DNA from: Platanthera guangdongensis
Lineage: Eukaryota; Streptophyta; Magnoliopsida; Asparagales; Orchidaceae
Direction of reading: 5' to 3'
DNA: 64,000 nt
NCBI GenBank assembly: GCA_039583875.1
Contig: CM077150.1
Coordinates: forward strand, 53,323,451 to 53,387,450
Shown here: positions 1 to 10,084 of the stretch, piece after piece
How the letters are laid out: each line of letters begins with the position of its first letter
How positions within the stretch are numbered: the first letter of the stretch is position 1
Notes under the pieces: generated by a model
Databases searched by the model: none
Seen by the model: only the letters and a program-made list of their open reading frames with translations
What the model was told of the DNA's origin: nothing
Program-made: the position numbers and the translations under genes

Positions 1-360
1 ACCCTCCATGTACATAATAAGAGTATCCCACATCTCCTTAGCTGTCTTACAGTGTATCAAATTCTGGAAGGTAGCATCATCTATAGCACTCACAATGATG
101 TTCTGAGCCCTCTTGTCCATTGTAGCTAGAACTATCTCATCCTTTGTCATTTCAGAGAAATCCTTAGGTGTTCTCTGATTTGCATCGAAGACTGAAACCT
201 TTATGGGCACATATGGCCCTTCTTTAACTGTGATGTAAATTTTAGGGTCTGAGGCTTCCATAAACAGTCTCACCCTTTCCTTCCAGATGCCAAAAATTTC
301 TTTCCTACAAATGGGTAACTTCATGGATCCCAATTCCTTATGATTCTCAGTAGAACCCAT
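1..360 (-). CDS. gag: Copia gag (capsid) N-terminal part, partial
   Basis: The reading frame is open from an ATG at 360 down to position 1, giving 120 codons, and is cut by the window edge. It begins MGSTENHKELGSMKLPIC and contains the copia gag signatures FGIWKERVRLFMEA and CKTAKEMWDTL, the latter typical of the UBN2/Retrotran_gag region. It is almost identical to the first 120 residues of the gag at 55480. Gag packages the element RNA in cytoplasmic virus-like particles. The start codon lies about 90 bp past the primer binding site, as in the other copy. No break is visible in this portion. Confidence 0.88.
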   Translation of the reverse strand, partial: MGSTENHKELGSMKLPICRKEIFGIWKERVRLFMEASDPKIYITVKEGPYVPIKVSVFDANQRTPKDFSEMTKDEIVLATMDKRAQNIIVSAIDDATFQNLIHCKTAKEMWDTLIMYMEG

Positions 361-450
361 GTTTCTTGATTTTCTTGATTCTGTACTTTACTTAGACTGA
401 ATCTGCCAACAGGATCTTCTCAGACAGTTAAGTCCTTTTTGAGTAACCTC

Positions 451-462
451 CCTCTGATACCA
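451..462 (-). other. Primer binding site, initiator Met tRNA type
   Basis: On the minus strand this reads TGGTATCAGAGG, 2 nt past the LTR end, matching the TGGTATCAGAGC consensus complementary to the 3' end of plant initiator methionine tRNA. Confidence 0.88.
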
Positions 463-739
463 CTTGAAAGATATTGTACCTAATCACCTAGAGGGGGGGG
501 GGGGATGAATAGGTGACTTAAATCTTTTTAACTTTTTAGGCAGAATTCAGATTAATTCTCAGAGTTATAACTACTTTTACCAAGCAATCAAACAACAATC
601 ACAGCAAACCACATACACACAGTGAACACACAGGTTTATAGTGGTTCCCCAATGTTTGGGTACATCTACTTTCCCCCTTCGCCTATCTAGTAGTGTACTA
701 GATTCGGCCAAACTCCTCCACTATCTCAGATCCTCAGAT

Positions 740-940
740 CTTACACTCAGAACCTCAACCAGGTTCCTACAGCTCAGGCCCAAGGACCCACAACTCAGTC
801 TTCTCCAAAGACCTACACTCAGCTTCTTCACAAAGCCTACACTCAGCCACAGCAGGCCTACACTCAGCTACAACAGGCCTACACTCAGAGATACAAATCT
901 CCTACACTCAGGCACACAGGCCCTACACTCAGCCTTTATA
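740..940 (-). repeat. TGAGTGTAGG-type minisatellite within the LTR
   Basis: About seven copies of CTACACTCAG (plus strand) separated by variable 8-15 bp spacers. The matching block in the right LTR lies at 54915-55085. It falls downstream of the TATA box, so in the transcribed R/U5 leader. Confidence 0.75.
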
Positions 941-1338
941 ATTACATGCTTACAAACTCAGATCCCTAAGAATCCTACAAGATAATATGAATACAAAATG
1001 TAAACCCAACAACTCAGAGAAAAGAGAGAAGAGTTGTGAGTTTTTTGATGAGTTCTTGGAAGAACTCAGCTGAAATCAATCTGACTTGGCTTTCTTCAAA
1101 GCTTCTTGAATGTAGAACACAATAAGATTGATCTCCTCTGTAGTTGATCCTTGATCTCTGCTACTTAAGATTCAGAACAAAATCTGAACCCTTCTTCTCA
1201 GCCTGGTTCCAACGGCAGTCTTCTTGGATGGAGCTCTCTCTCTCCAACTACTTGGATCTTCACTAGATTCTTCAAGGAATAGCTAGATCTTCTTTTCTTT
1301 TCAATTACTTGAACAACTGTTTCTGTAGACAGTATAAA

Positions 1339-1350
1339 CCTATATATAGG
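1339..1350 (-). promoter_or_regulatory. LTR TATA box
   Basis: CCTATATATAGG on the minus strand, about 130 bp downstream of the last GTGTCGACAC unit. The right-hand LTR has CCTATAAATAGG at the same place. The transcription start should lie about 30 bp further along the minus strand. Confidence 0.65.
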
Positions 1351-1485
1351 CCTTCTTCATGGTAACCGACTGGTCCGGTTCATAACTGATTTCTGACAAC
1401 TCTGACAGGTGCAGTAGACCGGCTGCAATGGCAGCTGTCAAGTCATCCAGTCAGTTCTTGAAAAATCTGTAACTGTCTGAAAGTG

Positions 1486-2360
1486 TCGAGACTGTCTGTC
1501 TTTAAGTGTCGACACTTATAGACTAAGTGTCGACACAAGTTGTCTAAGTGTCGACACTAGCCTACATGGTGTCGACACAACTCCTTGTGTTGTGGACTTC
1601 ACTTCTCGACACAGCTTCTTTTTCATGTGTCGACACTGATAATGTGTGTCGACACAAGTACTTGTACTTCAGTATATTGCTGAATTCTTGTAAGTGTGGA
1701 CACATCTCCTTTGTGTCGACACATCTTCATGTGTTGAACTTGTTCTGTGTCGACACATCTTCTTGGTGTCGACACATGCCTTCTATGTTGATACTTGCTG
1801 AGTGTCGACACTGCTCCTTGTGTCGACACATTCTTTTTCTGTTGAGACTCTGGCTGAGTGTCGACACATCTCCTTTGTGTCGACACTTGTACTTAGAATT
1901 TTTGTTGAACTTTGCTAAGTGTCGACATTGCTCCTTGTGTCGACATTTTCTTCAAGTGTTGAGTCTTCAGCTGAGTGTCGACACATTCTTTCTTGTGTCG
2001 ACACTTTCTTCAAGTGTCGACTCTTCTGCTGTGTTTCGACACATTGCTTTGGGTGTCGACACTTATACTTAGACTCTGCTGACTTTTGCTGAGTGTCGAC
2101 ACAGCCTCAAAGTGTCGACACTTCCTGATGTAGAAACAGTTTCTCTGGGTGTCGACACAACTGCTAAGTGTCGACACTGCTTCACTGCACTTTACTTTAT
2201 TGAGTGTCGACACAGCTCCTTGTGTCGACACTTTCTGTCTGGTGTCGACTCTGCATCCCTGGTGTCGACACAATCACTCCAAGTGTCGACACTCCTTGCC
2301 TGGGTGTCGACACAAGTCTTCTTAAGTGTCGACACTTTGCTCCTGGGTGTCGACACATGG
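1486..2360. repeat. GTGTCGACAC palindrome array in LTR U3
   Basis: Roughly thirty copies of the 10-bp perfect palindrome GTGTCGACAC, plus decayed versions, spaced about 20-45 bp apart by variable AT-richer sequence. Because the motif is its own reverse complement it creates Cys-Arg-His and Val-Ser-Thr rich open frames on both strands; these are not genes. Some units have lost the CpG (GTGTTGA, GTGTGGA), as methylated cytosine deamination would produce. Confidence 0.9.
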
Positions 2361-2506
2361 ACTTAGAAAATTTTTCATCTTTCCTGTAAATACTTAACCT
2401 ACACAAGGCAACTCAAAATACATCAAATACATTTTGATGTATATCATTGAGTGGGGTGAGGCTTCTTCAAATCAGGTACATTTAAACCAATGTACCCAAC
2501 ACTGTC

Positions 2507-2634
2507 AAAACAGAATTGAAAATGTCCTCATCAATAGAGTTCATGTGCAGTCTAATCCTTGCCTTCTAAAGTGCAAACTTAGATAGATTGCACACTGGAG
2601 GTCTGGTGCTAGCATAATCTCTGTTTTGGGCCAT
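2507..2634 (-). pseudogene. Interrupted copia gag N-terminus (family B left copy)
   Basis: On the minus strand an ATG at 2634 opens MAQNRDYASTRPPVCNLSKF, followed by an in-frame TAG and then KARIRLHMNSIDEDIFNSV before the family A LTR begins at 2501. This is the usual start of a SIRE-type gag. It sits downstream of a matching primer binding site and LTR (2807-3361). The frame is destroyed by the stop and by the LTR insertion. Confidence 0.72.
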
Positions 2635-2728
2635 GTTTTGTGAAGAAATAATTCTAATAACAAACTTAAAACAAGCAGATCTAACTAGAGGGATCTTTGG
2701 GTTCAGGTGTTAGCATGTGCAACCACTA

Positions 2729-2806
2729 AGGTGTGGTATTTTAACCAACCTAGAAGATGTGGTATTTTTAACCAACCTAGAAGATGTGGTATTTTTAACC
2801 AACCTC
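2729..2806 (-). repeat. Triplicated ~26 bp leader repeat
   Basis: Three head-to-tail copies of a unit containing GTGGTATTTTTAACCAACCT lie between the primer binding site and the gag start of the family B element. The last copy runs into the primer binding site, so the repeat probably arose by slippage around it. Confidence 0.8.
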
Positions 2807-2818
2807 CCTCTGATACCA
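2807..2818 (-). other. Primer binding site of family B left copy
   Basis: Reads TGGTATCAGAGG on the minus strand, 2 nt from the LTR boundary at 2821, matching initiator Met tRNA. Confidence 0.85.
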
Positions 2819-2820
2819 AT

Positions 2821-3361
2821 TGAAAGTGCAAGTTAGATCTGATATACTCTAGAGGGGGGGGGGGTGAATAGAGTATGGTTCTTGCTAAAAACTTTTTACA
2901 ACTGTTGTTGTATTCCTAAGTGAACAGGGAAGCAAATAACATATAACAACTATCTAATCAAAAAGCAATCACAAACCACAGCCAGAAAACAAAAGAAAGT
3001 AAGCAACCAGAAGACACAAGGAGCTATAGTGGTTCCCCAATCAATCTGGGTACATCCACTCTTCTACCACCCTAGGTAGGAATCCACTGCAGGATGAGTT
3101 GATCAGGTGTCCTGCGCACCAATGAGCTTTTGATAAGGTGCTCAAAAACCAAACCAGATTTTTTTGATCAGGTGTCTTGCCACCACTGAGTTTTGACAAG
3201 GTCTTAGAAAACAGCACAAACTTTTGAAGTGAGTTTGATAAACCCTTTACAGCAGAGAGAGAGAGAGGGATGAGATGATCTTCTCTGTCAACAATCAGAG
3301 AGAAGATAGTGTATGTTGTCAAAGCTCCCCCTGAGATCTTGAGTTGTTCAGGAGTGAAGAT
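2821..3361 (-). repeat. 5' LTR of family B left copy, truncated by the assembly gap
   Basis: The plus strand starts TGAAAGTGCAAGTTAGATCTG and can be followed to the gap at 3362. It matches, in reverse orientation, the last ~540 bp of the LTR ending at 40787: shared CTCTAGAGGGGGG, GGTGAATAGAGTAT, GGTACATCCACT and GATCAGGTG segments. Confidence 0.83.
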
Positions 3362-3861
3362 NNNNNNNNNNNNNNNNNNNNNNNNNNNNNNNNNNNNNNN
3401 NNNNNNNNNNNNNNNNNNNNNNNNNNNNNNNNNNNNNNNNNNNNNNNNNNNNNNNNNNNNNNNNNNNNNNNNNNNNNNNNNNNNNNNNNNNNNNNNNNNN
3501 NNNNNNNNNNNNNNNNNNNNNNNNNNNNNNNNNNNNNNNNNNNNNNNNNNNNNNNNNNNNNNNNNNNNNNNNNNNNNNNNNNNNNNNNNNNNNNNNNNNN
3601 NNNNNNNNNNNNNNNNNNNNNNNNNNNNNNNNNNNNNNNNNNNNNNNNNNNNNNNNNNNNNNNNNNNNNNNNNNNNNNNNNNNNNNNNNNNNNNNNNNNN
3701 NNNNNNNNNNNNNNNNNNNNNNNNNNNNNNNNNNNNNNNNNNNNNNNNNNNNNNNNNNNNNNNNNNNNNNNNNNNNNNNNNNNNNNNNNNNNNNNNNNNN
3801 NNNNNNNNNNNNNNNNNNNNNNNNNNNNNNNNNNNNNNNNNNNNNNNNNNNNNNNNNNNNN
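3362..3861. other. Assembly gap (500 N)
   Basis: Exactly 500 N, probably a nominal gap size. It hides the rest of the family B LTR and its insertion flank. Open frames spanning it are artefacts. Confidence 0.99.
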
Positions 3862-5151
3862 TACTTGTTGTTTACAATGCTTAGGAATACTTTGGACTTC
3901 GGTACTGTCTGCTTCTAGCTATGCATGTGATTCTCTCTCATGTACATGTGAAAGAGGGTAAAAGAATATATATGTTACAGAGTAGACGCTGCTTCCAATT
4001 TTATATATTAATGATGATAATTTAAGCTCTGATGAGCAGAATGGTGTGGAACTGTGGAAACAACAGAGCAGTGTTTTGTAACTTCCATGAAACAGTTGGC
4101 TCGAAAATTCCATTTTTGTAGTGTTCATGTCAACGACGGCATGACCACAGTTTGATGATTGTGGCTATGTTTGGCCTTAATACGAATTTTGTTAAATGAT
4201 GTTTACTAAGAAGCTACCTAAATGCTACCAATGTTTCCCACCACCGCATCTACCACTTTCACAACTCTCCTAACTAGAATCTAGGCCTCATTTGGCGCGG
4301 CGGTGGCGGGCGCAACCAGCGGGAGCAGATGGAGCTTTCGAACTAGAGGTGGGGAGGGGCTGCAGACGGAGCTTTTAGCTTCATTCCTCAGGGCGTGCAG
4401 AAAACAACAGAGCAAACGACGTCGGCGTCCGTTTGATTTCCGCTGTCCGGCGAACTTGTCAATAATTGGATCTCATGTGAATCATTTAACCATCGCGACT
4501 TTCAGAAATCTTGAGATCATTGAACGAAACTAGACTGTAGTTACACCATCTGATGATTAGTTTTGGGCCTGCTATTTGGCTCTGGTAGGTTAGCAATTTC
4601 GAACTTTAGTTGCAGTTTAATTATACTTTTGTTTTGCAATTTGAAATTGTAAAGTGAAGTTCATAAGTTGTATTGAGAGGAGTTTCAAATTGTGTTTTTC
4701 TTACTAGATTCGTTAAAAACAATTGGCCCAAACTATTCTATCTGATATTCTTGAGCAGTATGTTTTGGACGGATATAGCAATTGGATCTCGATTGAAGTT
4801 AAACAGATCCAACACAGTAAAACTTTAGAACACTGCCTCTGATTCAGGTGTAATGTGGAAGTTTATTTTACGGCTATTTGTTCTGGCGAGTTGATCAAAA
4901 ATGTTAGGATTTGTAACATCTTCATTTCTTCTAGACCCTAGTATGTGTTAAGGGCATGACATGTGATGAGATATGTGAGTTAGGGCAAAAAGTGACCCAA
5001 GGATTCTTTGAACAAGGTGAACTCACATAGTGCGCTCGATGGAGCACAAGTAGCTTGGCAAGACCGGTTATGACCGCTATCAAGAAAATAAATTATTTTT
5101 GAGCATAAAATGCATACTTTTTAATGTGAGGTCGGGCGTCATGACTGACGA
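3862..5151. other. Intergenic DNA, no gene recognised
   Basis: No recognisable protein, RNA gene or element termini. A GC-rich patch at 4294-4450 (GGCGCGGCGGTGGCGGGCGC near its start) has a short open frame, 4303-4533, without detectable family features. The AGGCCTCATTTGG at its edge resembles ends of plant MITEs, but no matching inverted end was found. Confidence 0.5.
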
Positions 5152-5245
5152 TCATGACGGCACCGCCTCATCTATATCTATACTAAATATTAAGATTGTT
5201 GTCCATCTATCTATATCTATACTAATATATAAGATTGTTGCATGT
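5152..5245 (+). repeat. Short tandem duplication, TCTATATCTATACTAA units
   Basis: Two ~50 bp head-to-tail copies of a segment containing CTATATCTATACTAA and TAAGATTGTTG. The TC-plus-TATACTA style resembles 5' ends of plant Helitrons, but no CTRR 3' end with hairpin was paired with it, so only the duplication is claimed. Confidence 0.5.
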
Positions 5246-5273
5246 TCACGGTAGATAGATTCGTGTATACGTC

Positions 5274-5657
5274 TGTTAGGATCTCAACAGCTCAGCAGAG
5301 TTTTTACTTCAGCGGCAGATCAGGCAGCCACGTGTCAACATCTCATTTTAGCCAGAAATAACCAGCATTAATGCTCAACGGTCCACGTGTCCTGTTCTTT
5401 AATCTTGGCATTGTAATGGATAGTTTCTGAATGGAGTATATATATACTCCTTTTAATTGTAATAGTTTTTTTTGAATGAATTGAAAGGCTTTTCTTCTCT
5501 CTCACTTCTTTCTCTCTCTCTCTCTCTATTCTCTCTCTCTCTCTTCTCTCTTCTCTCTCTATTCTATTTTCTCGTCAGTTTTATTTTCCGGCGGCCTTCC
5601 GGCGTCGGCTTGGAACAATATTTCCCGGCGGCCTTCCGCGCGGGATTGAACCTTACA
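5274..5657 (+). repeat. 5' LTR (384 bp) of the truncated gypsy element
   Basis: Starts TGTTAGGATCTCAACAG and ends GGATTGAACCTTACA. It contains a TATA-like GAGTATATATATACTCC near 5435 and then a long CT microsatellite (5498-5560), typical of an LTR promoter and leader. ATTTGGTGCTCTCG directly follows, as expected for a primer binding site. The 3' LTR is missing. Confidence 0.65.
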
Positions 5658-5687
5658 ATTTGGTGCTCTCGTTCTGACTCACTTCCC

Positions 5688-6470
5688 ATGACGGATCACA
5701 CCAGATCCAAGGATCATCAGCACATTTTTCAAGATCTGCAAACTATCATCCAGACCGAAAAGGATGCTACGACTCGCCAAATTATGATTTCGTGATGATT
5801 TTTATGCTAAGGAAGCTGTGTTAATCAACAAATTGTCGATCGCGAAACGAATCAACCGACAAGATCGACTCTTTACAATTGACATGATGGCCCAGTTCAA
5901 GAACGTTCAACAAACTCTTGAACAATTGAGTTCCCGACCGCACTATACAGAAACAGGCCATTCTTCATCACCAAACGGGGTTTTGGGACCTACACTCAAT
6001 ACTGCACTTACCCGGGTAGTCCGTCCCTTCTTCCTCCGATTTTAAATTTCATTGCCCCCGATTCAGTGAGGGAAGCCCTACTGATTGGCTTATAATTTGC
6101 ACCTTTATTTTCAATTTCATAATACCAGTGCTCGCGATTACCTCCTAATTGCTGCATGCCATCTTGATCAGCCAGCATCTAGGTGGTATCAGCTACGATG
6201 CGCGAACAACCAAATATACATTCCAATTTTGTCGATGCTTTAACAAAACGCTTGGCCCTTCTTGTTATGACGATCCAGCGGAAAAACATAGTAAAATTAC
6301 GCCAACTACCAATGTTCTGGATTATAAAACACAATTCGAAGAATATTTAACGCGAATCCAGGCCTTTCACCATCTTTTTTACCAGTATCTTTGTTTCCGG
6401 ACTAAAGTCTAGTATTCGAGCAATTGTTAAAAATGCAACGTCCTACCGCCTCCATAGCTTTGCAACGTCC
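5688..6470 (+). pseudogene. Gypsy gag remnant
   Basis: An ATG at 5688 opens MTDHTRSKDHQHIFQDLQT, the position and style of a chromovirus-like gag start. Further along, in shifting frames, are FSEGSPTDWL (5' gag domain), then LDQPASRWYQ and GPSCYDDPAEKHSKI with NVLDYKTQFEEYLTRIQ, which together match the retrotransposon gag domain (aliphatic-aromatic core, typical order). At least three frameshifts and several stops separate the pieces. No zinc knuckle remains. Gag would normally form the particle shell; this copy cannot encode it. Confidence 0.66.
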
Positions 6471-6622
6471 TTACAACGTCCAATTCTTCTATTTCCATTT
6501 AAGCCTCATTTCTAACAAGTAATTGGAGATATGCATGGTTTTCTTTTTCAATTATAAGTTTTTACAAACAATGGAAAGGTAGTTGGTAGGCTTTGCAGCC
6601 CGATGCCCGAACTGAATCAATT

Positions 6623-6754
6623 AGGCTCCATTTGGGGGGACTTATTTTCACCGATCAAGCGTTACGACGCATGAATCGGATCTTAATTATGATCTATTCC
6701 TGCGATCGTAATGCTGAGCTTTGGGGTGAAAATAAGTCCTCTCAAACAAAACCT
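6623..6754. mobile_element. Small MITE with ~30 bp imperfect inverted ends
   Basis: AGGCTCCATTTGGGGGGACT at the left pairs with the reverse complement of the right end (AGTCCTCTCAAACAAAACCT), and both continue into GTGAAAATAAG. The element is 132 bp. Flanks are TT on the left and AA on the right, so a target duplication could not be fixed and the superfamily is open. The internal hairpin could extend over much of its length. Confidence 0.62.
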
Positions 6755-7194
6755 AAATGAAGTGTGTGTTTGGAGTGATGAACGGATGGCTAAATTCTTT
6801 TTAAAAAATTATAGGTAATTTTCCTCATTTAAAACGGCAAGTGTAATTGAGTCTTTATTCATGATTTGCTAAACGGCGGAGTGCTTATTGATATTAATTC
6901 AGCAACTTTAAACTGGCCTTTATTATTGAGTTTTTCATTCACGGTTTTGCTAAACAGTGAACATATATATTTCAGCAATGTGACACGAGGGACATTTGCG
7001 CTCAGCTCCCACACGCATAGCGTACGAGAAACTGTGGCGTCAATACATCCCCTGCTTGGATTCGGGGGGAGTAAAGTGCATCCCTGCACTTTACGGTAAA
7101 GTGCGGGCATCCAACGGCTCGCGTGGATGTCAGCACACATATCAATGCGAGTGCATCTGAGAATTTGCAAGAAACTGTGAGTAGCAGATGTATT

Positions 7195-8155
7195 GTCTTG
7201 CTCCAGGAAGGGGAGGGGTAATTGCTCCGGGAAATATCTTTTCCTTCAAATGCAACATTTTATTAGTAATGATCGCAATGGGCACACATGAGAGAATGTT
7301 TTAGCAAATGTGAGAGACATTTGGCCCCGCTATAAAATTTGAAGGGGAAGATTTTCCCCGGAGCAAGAAAATGTGAGCAGCAGATGTATTCACTGCAAAG
7401 CACGGTCTCTTGTGCAAGGCGGCTTGTTTATCAAATGAGAGATTTGTTGTTGTGGCTACCATATCAGCTCATCGAGCACAAATCCGTGTGCATCGTTGTT
7501 TCAGGGAGCAACTAAAGCCAAATTGAATTTTGTTTTGATTGTCTTAATAATATCAAAATTGAATAAAAGCGACACTGCTAAGCTAATGGTCTTAAGGCTT
7601 TGTGTTCTTCAACATCAAAGTGTGATCAAACGTCTTCCTTGGCCTTTGAAAGCACCAAATCTACTCTGTGGTGGTTGGGATGAACGTGCGTTCTAGGGTC
7701 ATCATCCCCACACAATGGTATTCCTGAATGTGAGCAATCGTCATCTTCCGTCTACATCGTGTGATAGTAGCTATACCTCCGACCGTTGCTCATTGACATA
7801 TCACATGGAAAATGGCACAGCCATAAAAGATAAAAATTGTACCCATTTGTAGGTAATTTCTATAACCGCCCCACTTGAAAATTGCGATCTTTGCTATGGT
7901 CGTTACCACACATTGTGAATGGACGACGAAGTGGGGCAATGGTATTCCTCGTGGCACATGTGATACTATATCATACTAGTATGCCATAAATTATTCATTG
8001 GAAGAGTTTTGCATGCATCTATTTAGAAGTTCTTTTACAAATTTTTGGTCAGAAGAAGAGAGCACACATGCTGAGAAATTCTCATATATGTGTCCATTGC
8101 GATCATCACTAATAATATGTTGAAATTGAAGGGGAGATTTTTCAAGAAAAATTCC
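7195..8155. repeat. Inverted repeat pair around a ~750 bp loop
   Basis: The reverse complement of about 7200-7330 matches about 8040-8150: shared CCATTGCGATCATYACTAAT, ATGTTG, TTGAAGG and GAGA blocks at perhaps 75-80 percent identity by eye. The loop holds no recognised gene. This could be the ends of a decayed transposon or a fold-back insertion. Confidence 0.5.
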
Positions 8156-8190
8156 TACGCAAAATAGTCGTATTTTTAAACCATTAGAAC

Positions 8191-8208
8191 CCCGGGCACG
8201 TGCCCGGG
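8191..8208. other. 18-bp perfect palindrome CCCGGGCACGTGCCCGGG
   Basis: A perfect palindrome with a G-box-like CACGTG centre. A degenerate relative (CTCGGGCAAGTGCCCCAG) lies at about 8796-8813, and between them TCAAATTTTTCG near 8209 is roughly mirrored by CAAAATTTTGACC near 8749. The pair may bound an undescribed ~600 bp insertion. Confidence 0.5.
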
Positions 8209-9319
8209 TCAAATTTTTCGTGAAATAAGCTGAAGTCCGCTCTTTCCTCTTCTTTCCGCCTTCCACGCTTCCGCGATTCCAGTCGCGACTTGTAAGCGTC
8301 GCTGCATATGCCATATTTTCCTTCACAAGAAGATGACGAGCGGACTAGGAGTGTGGTTGTGCGGGACGACAACTTTATTCTCCGTTTCGGTGTTTCCTTC
8401 CCCTCTACGGACAGTGCGGCTGTGTTGTGGACCTTCTCCATCAAGATTGCTGCAAGGATCTAGTGTCATCTTCTCCTCTAGGCTCACGGTTGGAGGATGG
8501 GCGACATTCCAGATCTGCTCTGATCAGTTTTTTGGAGAAGAGAACACCTAGATCCGAAACTATCGGCACTCTGCTTTTCCTCCTGCCGCCTTCTTGGAGT
8601 GTTTTTAGCCATTGTCGATTTCAGATTTGGAGGAGAAGGCATGAAGCAGTCCTGTCATTTTGGAGAGGGTGGTCGTAGGAGCAAGCTAAAGAAGGCTTCT
8701 ACGATTTCCTTTTCTTCAGATTTGGAGGAAGTCGAGCTCTAGCACCAGCAAAATTTTGACCGAGAGAGCACGGACGGACCCACTACTAGACACGCTCGGG
8801 CAAGTGCCCCAGCGTGTTTTTCGCGGTATAACCTAGGGCTAAGCTAAGGCAGGAATTTTCTTCATGTCTTCGCGTGATCCTCTGCAGAGAAAAATCACGG
8901 TGACTCCTCAGTGCGGCGGAGGCGGGCGGCGGCGTCCCCTTCTCTGGACTCTGGAGTGCAGCAGCGGCGACCCATTCTCTGGATTCTGGAGTGCAGCGCC
9001 GACGACATTACCCCGTGAGTCCGTGATGTTGTCCGTCCCTCCCTCACTTATCTAGTTTTCTCTTTTGCGGATTTTGATATTAGGACTTTAGGCTGCTCTG
9101 ATTTTTCACCATGTGTCGGTCTCCTACTCGGCTCCTCCACAGGCTACCCTTCCAGGAAGTGAAAGATGGTGATTTAAACCAGCGACACCTTGATCTCGTT
9201 TCTGCCTGAGCAGAGGAGCAGACTTTTATCTCCTTTCTCCATGGCAAGTGATTTTCTAGCCCTTTTTGTTCTAGTTTTATGCTAATATGCTATAGTTTGA
9301 ATTTCTAGCCTTTTGATCT
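8209..9319. other. Intergenic DNA, no gene recognised
   Basis: Moderately GC-rich sequence with short open frames on both strands (8184-8444 minus, 8333-8551 plus, 8864-9055 plus) that show no recognisable domain, no consistent codon bias and no paired splice sites. It may be a captured host fragment, but I cannot name one. Confidence 0.4.
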
Positions 9320-9341
9320 GATTTCTCCAAGCTTTTAAAAA

Positions 9342-9560
9342 CCGGACCGGACCGGCGGTCGGACCGGTCGAACCGCGAACCGGGGACCCAGCCGGTCCGG
9401 TCCAGATAAGAAAACCGCATCCTCCAAGGACCGCTCAAGAACCGCGGAACCGGGCGGGCAGACCGGTGGGCCGGGAACCGGGCGGGCGGACCGGTGGGCC
9501 GGGAACCGGGCGGGCGGACCGGTGGGCCGGGAACCGGGCGCGATTTCAAGCAACCGGGCC
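9342..9560. repeat. CCGG / GGGCGGGCGGACCGGTGGGCC repeat arm
   Basis: About three tandem copies of a ~32 bp unit built on GGGCGGGCGGACCGGTGGGC plus irregular GGACCGG repeats. Very GC-rich within an AT-rich neighbourhood; probably transposase-binding subterminal repeats. Confidence 0.75.
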
Positions 9561-10036
9561 TTTTGCCCGCCTGCTATCAAATATCAAAAAAAAAAGGTAG
9601 GCAGGGGGTTTCAAACCCCCACCAATACAATAGTAATATAATAGCGAACCACCTGGCCATTTGGTTTGTTTGTTTTTAAGTTGTAATATATTATATACAT
9701 ATCAATATTAACGTATGTATAAAATCTAATTTAATATACATGTATATATAAATATTAATTACATATTTTGTTAAATATATTATTATATTAACATATGAAA
9801 TTATCTTTTTAAAATTAAAGTTTATATATTTTTAATATATACGTACATGATAATCTATCCTTCAAATAATTTTACGTTCCGTTTGGTACGACGGTGGCGG
9901 TCATCAATGTGGTGGTTATGAACCGTCGTTCTTGAACGTCCGACCATATATAAGAAATTTCATACATTTTTATGTTCGATCTTGAACCGAAAATTTATAG
10001 GTAAATTTCTAAGTTAATGTTAATTTTTTTTATTTG

Positions 10037-10037
<1 letters not shown>

Positions 10038-10081
<44 letters not shown>
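10038..10081. repeat. (TA)n microsatellite
   Basis: Uninterrupted TA dinucleotide run of about 44 bp inside the 848-bp TIR element. Confidence 0.95.

Positions 10082-10084
<3 letters not shown>

Larger units (their letters stand above)
1..2501 (-). mobile_element. SIRE-like Ty1-copia element, family A, left copy (partial)
   Basis: A minus-strand copia retrotransposon entering from the left edge. Read on the minus strand it has a 5' LTR (2501 down to 465), a primer binding site (462-451) and the first 120 codons of gag. LTR and gag match the plus-strand copy that starts at 53360, so both are one family. The LTR has TG...CA ends. It sits inside the gag start of another copia element: the interrupted gag resumes at 2502, where CTGTC is the candidate 5-bp target duplication; its partner lies outside the window. 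The rest of gag, pol and the 3' LTR are not visible. Confidence 0.9.
465..2501 (-). repeat. 5' LTR of family A, left copy (2037 bp)
   Basis: On the minus strand it starts TGTTGGGTACATTGG at 2501 and ends ATCTTTCA at 465. It is the counterpart of the 2015 bp LTR at 53360-55374. In sense order it holds the GTGTCGACAC array, a TATA box, a run of TGAGTGTAGG repeats and a terminal CCCCCCTCTAGGTG segment next to the primer binding site. The left copy has a longer homopolymer G run on the plus strand (near 491-503). Confidence 0.92.
5274..6500 (+). mobile_element. Truncated Ty3-gypsy element with short LTR
   Basis: A 384-bp LTR, a TTTGGTGCTCTCGTTC leader at the primer binding site position and a broken gag in the same orientation. 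Nothing of pol follows, so the copy is truncated at about 6500. The element type follows from the gag similarity described separately; the 3' boundary is approximate. Confidence 0.68.

Noticed and set aside
1548..2406. Several open frames on both strands rich in Cys-Arg-His and Val-Ser-Thr (also 53439-54179)
   Set aside because: They are by-products of the GTGTCGACAC palindrome, which reads Val-Ser-Thr, Cys-Arg-His or Val-Asp-Thr in every frame and on both strands. No start context or homology.
3309..3961. Long open frames across the N block
   Set aside because: They consist of unknown residues over an assembly gap.
5152..5245. Helitron 5' end
   Set aside because: TCTATATCTATACTAA resembles Helitron starts, but no 3' hairpin plus CTRR end was found and the sequence is better described as a short tandem duplication.
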